DNA of 19,779 nucleotides, taken from the NCBI GenBank assembly GCA_000729835.1, contig JFHB01000339.1:1-19779 (forward strand), given 5' to 3'. Made by a program: the position numbers and the translations under genes. This DNA is from Atkinsonella hypoxylon (lineage: Eukaryota > Ascomycota > Sordariomycetes > Hypocreales > Clavicipitaceae). The notes below the pieces were generated by a model that worked only from the letters and a program-made list of their open reading frames with translations, was not told where the DNA came from and searched no databases. Shown one piece after another: positions 1 through 10,006 of this stretch. How positions within the stretch are numbered: position 1 is the first letter of the stretch; each line of letters opens with the position of its first letter.

Positions 1-197
1 TTTTTTTTTTTTTTTTCTTCTCCTTTCTCTCTTTCCTCTTCTTGGCAGTGTGGGTGTGTCTCTGCGTGCGCAAGAGAGTGTTTTGTGTTCGGATTACTTG
101 GTTCTGCGGCCTGCAATCTGCAGTGCGAATTCGTCTGCAAGAAAGAATCTAGTCTTCAGTCCTCCTCTCGTTTTACAATCTTCGACCCAATCAGTCT

Positions 198-226
198 GCA
201 CACGCGTGTGTGTGCGCGCGCGCATG
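198..226. repeat. alternating purine-pyrimidine tract (CA/TG/CG)
   Basis: A near-perfect run of alternating pyrimidine and purine (CACACGCGTGTGTGTGCGCG and onward) spans this stretch. Such tracts are the classical sequence type able to adopt left-handed DNA. This is composition only; no gene assignment follows from it. Confidence 0.6.
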
Positions 227-657
227 GTCATAGCAAAGAGCAAGGAACACCGCGGGGCGTGGCAGGCAGGCTTGGGACTCTGCAGCATTTGTCTTAGCTC
301 TGCTGGCAGAACAGCTTGCTGCTGCCCAGATTAGTTACTCCGTTTCTTTCTGTTAAGTTAATCTCTCTCTAGAGCGCCTTGCTCATTTAGCCTCCGGGGG
401 GAGAGGGGAGGGGGCGCCAGCTGGGATCCTGGACAGGAAGCTGAGAAACCTGGAACAAGGCCATGCATGCATGGAGCGAGTGAGGGGGGCTGAAGGTAAT
501 TACATTGACTTGACGTTTCTCTGGCGGCTGTAGGGCTTCAGGCATGTACCGAGTACAGCATTCGTCTGCCAGTCATTAGCTCTGCCACGGAGTAGAGGGC
601 ACTTGAAGATGATGCTACTACATTCTACATGAAAGTACCAATGCTCGACAGTTGCCA

Positions 658-846
658 GGCGCCTAGGTACCTTGGGTAGGGATCCAGACACCCAGATACC
701 TAGCAATCTAAGGTAGCTACCTCCTAAAGCATTGACCTGTTTATCCAGATACTCGCACTCTACACCCCCCCCCCCGGTTCTTCCGCCAAAGGCGCTGGAA
801 TAAGGTACAGACAGCATTGGAGCCTCATGTACCTAGGTACCTACCT
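658..846. repeat. cluster of TAGGTACCT-like palindromic motifs
   Basis: Several copies of CCTAGGTACC-type words occur around 661-674, 697-720 and 828-846, with looser relatives near 5998-6012 and 12405-12530. They are short, palindromic and outside the genes. From general experience such words are common in Sordariomycete intergenic DNA; their function is unknown to me. Confidence 0.45.
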
Positions 847-1369
847 GCTCGCAGAACCGCAGAGTGCAGGGCGTGCAGCACAGTACGGCAAGTGGGTGAA
901 GGAAGCATGGTGCCGCACATACTTGGAGGGGTGCCCACGCCGTTGTGGTTATGGAATATGGAAAGGTGGGGCAACGGCTGCGGAAGGCACGATTGTCTCG
1001 CGAGCACGTTTCAGTTCGCGCACTGTAGAAATCACGTTCGCACGTCAGGGCTTCTACAGTGTATCAGTCAGGTGCGCGCACGCAGCCGTGCTATCCTCCC
1101 CCACGACCCACGGAGCCCGAGTGCCTTTTCTCCAACAGCCAGCGGGAGGACCCGGCAAGCAAGTGTGGCTACATACAGTACGGACTGGAGCACGGACGGC
1201 GTAGCTACGGAGTACAGTGGTGTGTTCTTCTCAACCTGGATTAGACCCTCGACATGCCTCGCATGCCTCGACATGGAATAAGCCCAAGCAGGCCTGACCC
1301 GGTCATCCAATTCCCGCCTCTCCTGACCCCAATCAGCCCACCCAGCCCGTCTTCGTTTTGGACGTTGCC

Positions 1370-1430
1370 GTGGCTGCCGCCTGTCTGCCGCCTGTCTGCC
1401 GCCTGTCTGCCGCCTGTCTGCCGCCTGTCC
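1370..1430. repeat. 11-bp minisatellite, about 5 copies
   Basis: The unit CTGTCTGCCGC is repeated head to tail about five times, the last copy decaying into CTGTCCGTCCG. Short frames through it translate to low-complexity peptide and are not considered genes. Confidence 0.85.
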
Positions 1431-2226
1431 GTCCGTGACGTAGGTTCATCACGCAGGAGCTGAACAAGAACAGCCAAACATGCAGCAGTAAGTACTTTGC
1501 CGCGCAGTTTACTAGCCAAAGTACTTGACAGATTTTACACCCAACATTGATATAAAAACCGCCTATTATTAAACAAGGTCTTGATTAACGACAACCCTTT
1601 TAACTAGTTAGCAGCTTTATCAAGTAGTAAGTAGCAGTTAAAGCCTTTGATCAATGTACCCCGTAGCATCGTCATTAATCAAGAACTTTCATACAGAGTA
1701 CATCAAGCGCTCTGTCTATCAATCGGAACCTCAAGTTGTCAAGCCTCCCCCCTCCCCCCCCCCTCCCGCAGCCCAAACGGAGCACACATGTCCTCCCCCT
1801 ACCACACATGCAAGCAGGAAGGAGTACTACATCCTCCTGATCACAGTAGTAGTGGTATCCGTATAGTATTACTTTCTCCGGGCCAGGCACACTGCTGCCC
1901 TTGTTGAGATGAACACAGTATTTAGCACTTTGATGTCGTGGGCAGATGGTGGCAGGCCGCTTCAATTCGCAGTCACTGGGTCGTCTGTCACTACCCGTTC
2001 AAATGTTCACCCGCGTGGAGAGTATGTATTTATTATAGTCAAGTCAACTCCTCTTTTTCGAAATGCATGTGCTGTTTCACGATGTTTCTGACCGCCTCGT
2101 GCTTCGCCCCTCATTGGTTCTCCGTGAAACTAACACATTCCGTTCCCTTTCATCTTCAGCCACCAACTACTACCTTTCTTTGCCGTAGCCAGAGTATTGG
2201 CATCGACCCTAACCGAGGAGAGGGAT

Positions 2227-2298
2227 TTTCTTTTTCTTTTTTCTTTTCTTTTTCTTTTTCTTTTTCTTTTTTTTCTTTTTTTTCAAAAAAAAAAAAAA
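2227..2298. repeat. polypyrimidine CTTTTT tract followed by poly-A
   Basis: About 55 bases of T-rich sequence with a C every five to eight bases switch abruptly through TTTC into a run of 14 A's. The T- and A-runs could pair as a hairpin. Possible explanations are a plain microsatellite or the A-rich end of a decayed retroelement. No element body or target-site duplication was recognised. Confidence 0.7.
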
Positions 2299-3315
2299 GA
2301 TAAGAAAGAAGGGGAATAATAATAACAGTTAACCCCCCATGCCAATGCTGTGTCACCTGGTACATCACCAATCGCTCACCCTTCCATCCGATTGTGAGTA
2401 CAGAAAAGCTAAGCTAACTGATATTAGTCTTGCTACGATGACACCGTTGCCTGGCAGGAGCCGACGGCTTCCAGTATGGGCAAAATAAGCCACAACGTGC
2501 CTGAACGAATGTGCGCCATACGCCCAACAACATAACATAGTTCTTTATATCCTAAACATTGGCTTCTCAACTTTACAGCCGCTGTGGCCTCACAGTTACC
2601 ATTGGGGTCCTGGGATGATGTCCACCGATATCTCCTGCGTGCTTGCTGTAATGTACATTGTTTACATCGTGGTAATCGATGAGGCTGGGGCTTGCGAGCT
2701 CTCCATCGTGGCATTTAGCTACACACCATACTTCCCCCATCGGACTACTCTGACAAAATGTGATTACTCAATTCTGGAGTGGCTTCTATAGAGCTGTTGT
2801 GTCTACTGTCAACTGCCAGCCGAAATAATTACAACAACAGCATCATGGTGGTCGTGATGGCGCACTTTGCGGAGCTAGTGCCGTAAACTGCATGCCACGC
2901 CATGCCATGTTGAATAGACTAATCTTTACCTTGCATGGGCACCTTTCTAGTCTATGAATGAATTAGTGCATGATTGACCTATCTTTCTCCTGTCTCAACT
3001 GAACCACTGAGTAACGTGTACTTGAATGCCAATGTCACGCTTGTCCCGACTAAGAAAAGTCACCGGCTCGCACACGTGAATTGTCGCCTGCTAATTGACC
3101 GGGCCTCTGTAACGGCTATACAGCTCATCTTCCGGCGAAGCTAATGCTTGTGCCTTTCTAACATGCCTATCAGATCTGATGCCGATTGCAACTGTTGTCA
3201 GACGCCGAGGACGAGAACGTCACAAGGCTTCTTGGTTGCCTCAAAAGCGCCTTGGATATATATTTTTCCTTCTTTACTCTCCCACTCCGGAAAAAAATTG
3301 GTATCAATGCCAGTT

Positions 3316-4640
3316 TCAACTGTCACTAGCCCATCGCTTTTCTCTCAAAGGTATTTCTTTACCAGACGCTGCACGGCTGCCGTTGGCTTCATTCTTATAA
3401 GCCCAATACTCGCCAAGTCGCTCCTCTGCGTAAGATGCATAGTCAAAATTAATATGTGAAATAGTCGCTTGAATCAAGGACCAAATACCCCAGAAGAAAC
3501 CTGGAAGCCCCCTGAACATATCCACTTCCTCCATTAATCTCTGAGTTTCCTTGTCTCGATTCATTGTCTCACCCGCCAATTTGGCGTATGTGGCTACGTA
3601 TTCACGAATAAACGCCAATCGCTGAGAGCGGGTTGGGATAGCCGCGTAGTCGCAGTCATACCCGACCCATTCAGCAAAGTGGTTGGCGATGTCAAAGGCT
3701 ACTGGCGATGGTGTTCCGTATTCGTAGTCGATAAAGCTCACAGATGGTTCCGCATCAATCTCGTGATGAATGATAACGTTGGCGCAGAGGAGGTCGCAAT
3801 GAGCAAATACGAGCTATTCGTGTGATGAAAACAATCGGTCAGCAAAAAGTGCCCATTTGCGATTCAGATGAAGTCCATTAATGCAGGAACAGGGTCAGAG
3901 TGTCTCGGGTAACGTACCCCGTTTTCTCCCAAGCCGGAACGCTGACCAAGGCGTTCTATCATTTCGTCCAGCTCTTGCTGGAGTAGCTTTCTTCTTTCGC
4001 GACGCGGCTCCGTGTCTGTAGGCAAGGCTAGAATCCATTTTTGCATCGTCGTCCAGACATTAGGTATCGGCTTGCCAGCCGCGGCTCTGGTGATGATGGC
4101 GCTGTCATTGGCGTCACTGCTGCTAGCGCTGTTCCGTCGGAGAGAAGAGTCGGGGATGCAAGGAACTGTTGCGTGCCATTGAGCCAATTTCCGTGCGATG
4201 GCTTTGAGGATCGGGGGCTCAGCCAGATCTTTGGGTTGAGCAACTGCGCCTGGGATGAAGCGGTACAACATGCCATTGGCAAAACGAGCTAGGAGCTGGG
4301 GAGCTAGGTTATATCTCATGAGGAGCTCGTGATTTGCTGCTTCACGCTCACGATCAATCAAGACGTCTGTGCCGTTACCATAGGCACGGAGGAGGACGGC
4401 ATCTCGGTCCACGTCCGCTTTGCTGAGACCTGGACGACAATTTACGGCCTTAAGAAGGGTGTTGGTAATACCGTCAGTGAACCGGACGAAATCAATATAG
4501 GCCTCGTCCGCGGCCCAGTGAGGGAATAGCGTCAATATGAGTTTCATGGCCGACTTTTGAGAGTCACTGTTGTCGTAGCTGAGCGGGATGAAGCGAACAT
4601 GGCCCTGTTCGCCGTGGGCGACTGCGACAGCTGGCGACAT
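3316..4640 (-). CDS. ethanolamine kinase (two exons)
   Basis: The product phosphorylates ethanolamine with ATP, the first step of the CDP-ethanolamine route to phosphatidylethanolamine. The coding sequence joins 4640-3918 (241 codons) to 3813-3316 (165 codons plus stop), giving 406 residues, a normal length for the fungal family. Visible motifs are FTDGITNTLLKA (54-65), YGNGTDVLIDRE (88-99), the NGMLYRFIPG block (122-131), the catalytic HCDLLCANVI loop (246-255; D248, N253) and the metal-binding FIDYEYG (268-274) followed by DIANHFAEW. The last block with IDYEYG favours ethanolamine over choline kinase, though specificity cannot be settled by eye. The loop has Cys where many choline/ethanolamine kinases have Asn (HND). 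The first ATG in frame after a tandem repeat is taken as the start; an in-frame upstream extension has no ATG that I see. Codon use is less GC3-biased than in NPR3. No signal peptide or membrane segment is visible, so the protein should be cytosolic. Confidence 0.93.
3814..3917 (-). other. intron of the ethanolamine kinase gene
   Basis: On the minus strand the intron begins GTACGT after codon 241 (Gly) and ends in AATAG before the Leu codon of LVFAHCDLL. A perfect GCTGAC branch site lies about 30 nt before the acceptor. It is phase 0 and 104 nt long, and it contains in-frame stops in both flanking frames, so without splicing the gene looks broken. Removing it rebuilds the conserved phosphotransferase loop exactly. 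Confidence 0.93.
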
Positions 4641-4661
4641 GATGACAAAGGGGGCCTGGGC

Positions 4662-4711
4662 CGCAAGAGGGCGCAAGAGGGCGCAAGAGGGCGCAAGAGG
4701 GCGCAAGAGGG
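4662..4711. repeat. 10-bp tandem repeat (GCGCAAGAGG), 5 copies
   Basis: Five near-identical 10-bp units sit 22 bases upstream of the kinase ATG, in what should be its 5' leader. The unit length is not a multiple of three, so copy changes would shift any frame running through it. This argues that the array is untranslated or tolerated upstream of the start. Confidence 0.92.
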
Positions 4712-5140
4712 CGATTGAGAGCAGAATACCCGGCTAGTCGATCGAAGCAAGGACAAGCCTACGACATCTAAAGCTACCAATGCCTCTGAATCGAGCAAGG
4801 GTGACGGGATGTCCCAGAGGTGGTGATCAGAGGCCGTCAAGGGTCGTCATGTGTTGAGGAGTACGATGCAGACGGATTGGCGAGATGTGCAAACAAATAA
4901 TACCAGACTGCAAGCACCACTTCACAGCGGCGGTTAGCAGTTGATGGCAGAGAATGCGATGCAAAGATAGGATTGTTGCGAAGGGTCGGAGGCAAGGGGG
5001 AAGAAATGAGGTTAGAATCGCTCACACGAGCAGTTGCCCTTCGTAGGGGCAGTCGGCAAAAAGCAGGACTGGGAAATCAGTTAAAGGGACAAGGCGGAGT
5101 CGAAGTTCTGAGGGGCCAGTTGACAAAGCACGGGTTGTGG

Positions 5141-5173
5141 CTGTGTGCTGTGTGCTGTGTGCTGTGTGCTGTG
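5141..5173. repeat. 7-bp tandem repeat (CTGTGTG)
   Basis: Four complete CTGTGTG units and a partial fifth run head to tail. It is a simple minisatellite in non-coding DNA. Confidence 0.85.
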
Positions 5174-6760
5174 GATGGACCACACTGCCGACTGGGCCCC
5201 GCTGCACCCGCTGTACTTCAGTGCGGGCATGGCGCGGGTTTCGCGTGGAACTGCCAGAACTGCCCTGGAAACAGCGCCGGCATTTCTAGATTGGGGAACA
5301 GGGACGAGTGAGCGTCGTCAAGTCTTTGCCTTTCTTTACCTTTGACCTTTACATTTCCCCTCTTGCCCCAAGCCTGTGCGAGTGACGAATAATTAGATAC
5401 TCGCTCGGGCCGGTGTTCGGATTCTCGCTCACATGACGACCTGTAGAGCCCGCCTTGCTGATTGCATTTCTGTACACAAAGCTACTCATTGTTCCCTCTT
5501 CAACTTCGCTATTCATCTGTGAGTCTCGCATGCGCAACAGATTGTGGGTTGCATCCTCGTGGCACGTGAGGCACACACTTTCTACGACACTGGTTCTAGG
5601 CTCTCGCAAAACGATCGACAAGCGCCATCACCGAAACGGCGTCGCATGCTCAGAGGCAAATGGCATCCGGATTATCACATTCGAGAACAGGAACGCCATC
5701 GCCCAGTCACGCGCGCTAGAATATTTGTCTCCCCAGCTCGCGAGGCCAAATCATGGAGTAGGACTGGGGTCGATTCTTAAAGTCATCCTGCGTGCAAGCT
5801 TGCGCTGTCGTTTCAACATGTAGCACCACATCTCTCCCCTTCAAAATATTGTTTTAAAGTATCATTGATGTTTCAGTCCCTTTCTGGCCTGGCCCTGCAG
5901 ACATTGAGATTCGTCCATGTATGTGCTGCTATCACGTGTTCTGTGCTACCCAAGGCATGGGTCGGGGTCGGGTGTCGTAACAGCAGCCGCAACAGCTTAC
6001 TAGGTAACTACCTGTTTTCTCACATCTCAACACTCGACGACATTGCCTACAGGCTTACACAATTCTGGCACATCACCGCAATGCAACACCGAGACTACGG
6101 AGGAAGGTGGTATTGACAGTCTATCCCGACCTTATATGTCTCCTCCCTCTAAATAGGAAGGTGGTCTTATCGTGTTGGTCGATTTTGGCAGCCATTGACG
6201 GCTACGAGTCATTGTGGCTGCTTCAGCGCCGAATGACGGAGGAGCATGTCTGCCTCTAAGTTTTAACCAGTCAGAATATGGTCGAAGAAAAAGAAATCGC
6301 CATGGATCTAGATCTACTTATAGCTTGATCTGTAGTAGATGAAAAAAAGATGATTTAATAGCTTTGAATTAACTATTGTTAAATTATATAACGTCGTTCT
6401 GTCACGATATAGAATAGTCAAAAATAAGTGTGTTGTGATGATGAGCGTGACGGTGTTGATGTTACTTTCTGCAGTACGGAGTTACTATCCGAAATGGGGT
6501 GTGCGTGCCTTAGGCCACACCACATGACCTAAACCACCACGCAATTCTGGCACGCAACGAATTTACCATTCTTAGCCTATAAGATTTATAACTAGCTGCA
6601 GCTTAGCTTAAGCTTAAGTGTAATCTTTGACATCTACGATGTTCCATGATTCTCATACTTTCTTCGGCATAAACCCCGTCACCTGACGGGTCTCAAGGAA
6701 TCCTGTCGATGAATGCGCACTCGCACCCCCGGCAACAAGTGAAGCACGCTTGACGCCATC

Positions 6761-9038
6761 ATGCCATCCATCACCAGCGAGAAATTCCTAGCCGTCGCGC
6801 TCGTCATCAATCGATCGCGGGACGGGCCGGCCTTCGTCTTCCACTACCCGCCCAACGTGCAGCCCGTCACAAGCCAGCCCGGGCATCCCGCAGAGGCAAG
6901 CGGCGCAGATGAGGACATCCTCCTCGAGCGGCTCGGCCAGCCCGGCAGCCGTGACGCGGACGGCAGCGCAAGCAAGTACCACCTCTACGACGACCACCTC
7001 ATGACGGAGTCGGGCGCCCAGGTGGTGCCGTGGGAGCACGTCGCGGGCTTCCCGACGCGCGATCTGGCGAGCATCCTCACGCCCGCGCGGCCGTATCACA
7101 AGAAGCTCTTCCAGCTGTCGCTGGACCCCATGCACTGCATCTCGTACCCGATTCACGTCCCGGAGTACGGCAAATGGAAGCGGAACCGGAAATCCAGCAA
7201 GGCGCGCAGATCGGCCCGGCTTCCTGACGACCATGCTCCGCATGAGACGGAGCCGCCTGCGCCGGTCCCGTCTGAGCCCGTCAGGGACAAGGACGATGCG
7301 GATGAGGAGAAGCGCAGCTCGATGACCATGTTCAACCTGGTCTTCTTTCTCAATCCTAGGAAGAGCGAGGACAAGGAGCTCGTTGACGCGCTGTATCACA
7401 ACGTGGTCAAGAAGGTGAACAAGGCGTACAAGTACAGCCAGAAACATTGCGAATTTGTCTGGAAGGAATCGAAGCGCATCTTGCTCACCAAGGATAGAGC
7501 TCGAGAAGAGCGTAAGTTTTTATTAGTATATCTGAGCTCTAGAACCGGCCCTGTCTATCATGTCATGTCACCCCATCACCTAACCCCTGACAGCAGGAAA
7601 AAGCATGAGCACCTTATGGACAGAGCTCCTCCAGAATTCCTCACTAGCAGCATCCGTCCACGACATCTACGAAGCCGTGTCCCGCAACAACCTCGCCACG
7701 CTCCATCTCGACACGCCAGCCGGGGTCCTGACGCCATCCGTGCAGATACCCGCGCCCTTCTTCGTCTCCGACATCCCAAGCGAGCACGATCGCAGCCACC
7801 ACGGCCTATGGCTCACAACCGCCAACTCCTTCCTAAGCCACGAGCAGCTCGACGACCCGGAGTTCCTGGACAAAAACTTTGCCCTCCTCCTCCTGGAAGA
7901 CGAGAAGAAGGTGATTGGGGAGCTCCAGGCCGATCGGGATCCCACCACCGTCCCCATGATCGAGTTCGCGAGGCTCGCCAAGCCCACCATGTCCTTTTAC
8001 CAAGTGTGGCAGAGCAACATCCTCACGTCCAGCCAGGTGCGCAAGTACGCCCAACACTTCATCTTCTGGCGCCGGGCGATTGCCGTGCCTCCCCTGCACG
8101 CCCGGGACGTCTACATCATCTCCCCCAACTGCGACCTCTCCCGCCTGGCCCAGGACACGGTCGAATGGCAACGCGCCTTTCCCCTCGCACCACCCTTGCC
8201 CAACTTCCTCTCCGAGCTGTCCTACGCGCCTCGTCCCTTCAAGGTCTTCTGTCCTAGCAAGCCCCATCGACCGCTGTACCTCCGCATGCTGGCCTGGCTC
8301 CTCCGCGGCGGCTGGGTCACCCAGCTCTGCACATTCGCCTACGTCGTCGTCTGGCCCGAGATCCTCTACGAGGTAGCCTACGAGATAGAAGCAGAGGAGC
8401 TAGCCGCCGCGGCTGAAGAATCACGCAGCAAGCACAACGGCTCCCCCTTCTCACCCGGAACATCGCCCACCGGCCGTACCCCGGCGCAAGACGCAACGAC
8501 ATCATCGCAGCCAACCCCCTCGACGGCTCCCCACCAACCGCAACCGCCCGACCCCTCCTCAGAGCCGTACCTCCCCGGCGCAGGAGACGAACCCAGTCCC
8601 AGGACCACCATTCCCCCACGACCCCAACAACCCCAGCCCTCCACCGCAGAACGCGCCGCCGAAATGGCCCGTCTGGAGCGCATCGCCCTCAAAGCCTCCC
8701 ACGAAGCAGCCGACAAGGCCACCGCCCACGCCCGCAAAGTCGTCCCCATAGCGACCTCCCACCCATCCATCAATGACGCCCCCCATCTCGCCGGCCTAAC
8801 GCCGCACATCATCCTCGACGCCAAGAAAGCAACGGGAAAGGAATCACGGTACCTATCCGCTATTGCACACAGGCTCAAAGACGATAAAGTACGAGGCGCG
8901 TGGCACTTCATGTGTAAGTACTTTGATGGACGGAACGCCCTCGAGAGAATTGCCTTGCAGGAGGAGATGAAGCGTAAGGAGGCTTGGACTCTTTTGACGG
9001 CCATGAGTGAGTACCTGCTTTGTACGAGGCATTGGTGA
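6761..9038 (+). CDS. NPR3: Npr3, NPRL3 subunit of SEACIT/GATOR1
   Basis: Npr3 pairs with Npr2 and Iml1 in SEACIT/GATOR1, the GTPase-activating complex at the vacuole that turns down TORC1 when amino acids or nitrogen are scarce. Exon 1 is 6761-7511 and exon 2 runs from 7597 (or 7594) to the TGA at 9038, giving about 730 residues. The amino end FLAVALVINRSRDGPAFVFHYPP (9-31) and SMTMFNLVFFLNP (about 188-200) match the longin-like domain of the family. WTELLQNSSLAASVHDIYEAV opens the next conserved block, and a conserved stretch ending GGWVTQLCTFAYVVVWPEILYEV lies near 465-510. A Pro/Ser/Thr-rich, probably disordered insert covers roughly 516-600. The end, from about 672 to the final TRHW, fits the winged-helix tail. 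Coding DNA is strongly GC3-rich. The start ATG directly precedes the longin domain and needs no extra exon. Gene identity rests on motif recognition from memory of the family. Confidence 0.9.
7512..7596 (+). other. NPR3: NPR3 intron with tandem CAGCAG acceptor
   Basis: The donor is GTAAGT after one base of a split codon. A CTAAC branch site is at about 7579-7583 and the intron ends in CAGCAG (7591-7596). Both AGs keep the frame. The proximal site gives Pro-Gly-Lys-Ser after ...REE, and the distal site gives Arg-Lys-Ser. I favour the distal site because it keeps a charged EERKS run, but the sequence alone cannot decide. Confidence 0.85.
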
Positions 9039-10006
9039 CATTCGCTGTCTCATATTACGACTAGTCTTTCACTGTTTTGCATGTTCAATGGCCCGGCGAG
9101 AGATTACATGAGGCTGGTAACATAGTTGTGTGACCGTGCAGCTAAGCATGGGAGTAGAACATATACTTTTGCGTGCGAAGCATTATAAAATGGGTAGCCA
9201 GTGTATTACAAACAAAGCAGATATAGCTGTAGCTAATGACCATGAACCTGCACGTCCAAGCCAACCACTCAGCTCATATAAAGAATATAATAACAAGACC
9301 GCCCTGTAGCAGGATATCACAGTCGAAGTCCTAAATCTTGAGAAAAATAAAATAAAATAAAATAAAAACCGGTCAACGTGTTGAAGGAGTCTTCAAGCCT
9401 TCAAAGGCAGGTGGGGAAAAAAATAATTAGGCAGGCCCTGATCAGAAGAGCCTGCTGAGGTATCGAAAACAGCAAAACAGGTATATCTGATAGGTTCGCG
9501 CGTAAAGCAGAAACAACAAAAATTGCCGAGTAAAACAAAACCTCAACAAATAGGCAACCACTGTGTACGGTTCAGTAGTAAGGTAAGAGAAAGATAGAGT
9601 TGAAGCAGGTTGGAGAGGAGATGAAGAGAATTTAGGAGAAAGAAGCAAGTTATGGTGTAGTAAGTCCATCTCCACTGTATAACGTAAATCAAGGGTACCC
9701 CTGTATCTAGTGTTTCTGTCCCAATCTCAAGAACAATCGTAATGCAAGTCCGATCAAGAAGGTTCGACCATCAACCGTGTTGCGTGTATATAGATGCAAT
9801 GCATATGACCCTCAACGCCTTAGACAAGGACGGGCCCGTTGAAGAAGAGTCCATCCCTTGAAGTGTCAAAACCCATACGCTTCAGCCATTTCATTGTATA
9901 ACCCCTGATGACCAGATGCAAGGGCTACGAAGCGTGAATCAGAATATTGCTTCATGACGAAAACAAACGCCGATATATGCAAGCTGCCGTAGTGACGTTA
10001 TGACAC
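9039..10006. other. convergent 3' spacer between NPR3 and the bHLH gene
   Basis: The two genes end towards each other here, so this should hold both 3' untranslated regions and polyadenylation sites. It is AT-rich and contains an AAAAT repeat at 9343-9368. Frames inside it, such as 9442-9675 on the minus strand, are compositionally biased and show no family motif. No further gene is seen. Confidence 0.6.
9343..9368. repeat. (AAAAT)n microsatellite
   Basis: About five AAAAT units lie between the two convergent gene ends. Read on the bHLH strand this is an ATTTT repeat about 640 bases past the stop, too far to be assigned to the transcript with confidence. Confidence 0.85.

Larger units (their letters stand above)
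1..3315. other. 3.3-kb stretch without a supportable gene
   Basis: Open frames here are short, overlap on both strands and show no family motif or coherent codon pattern. The stretch does hold a poly-T/CT run at the very start, an alternating CA/TG/CG tract near 200, a run of C near 765-776, TAGGTACCT-type motifs around 660-845, an 11-bp tandem repeat near 1370-1430, an AT-rich patch around 1540-1640, and a long pyrimidine tract followed by A's at 2227-2298. The part next to 3315 should contain the 3' untranslated region of the minus-strand kinase. A small or fast-evolving gene could be missed by eye. Confidence 0.6.
4641..6760. promoter_or_regulatory. 2.1-kb divergent spacer between the kinase and NPR3
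   Basis: This spacer must contain the promoters of both flanking genes. I see the 10-bp array next to the kinase, a 7-bp CTGTGTG repeat near 5141-5173, two CACGTG palindromes (5563-5568 and 5933-5938) and an AT-rich patch around 6330-6430. Open frames of 60-122 codons near 5350-5820 overlap on opposite strands and show no recognisable domain. CACGTG sites are not more frequent in the window than chance predicts, so no regulator is assigned. Confidence 0.5.

Noticed and set aside
2156..2371. Lys/Glu-rich small protein on the minus strand
   Set aside because: The charged run is the translated pyrimidine tract; no start context or family supports it.
3316..4706. Ethanolamine kinase as a frameshifted pseudogene or two separate genes
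   Set aside because: Complete splice signals remove the stop and frame change and restore the conserved loop exactly.
5349..5823. Overlapping frames of 78-122 codons in the kinase-NPR3 spacer
   Set aside because: They overlap on both strands, some lack an ATG, and none has a recognisable motif or splice partner.
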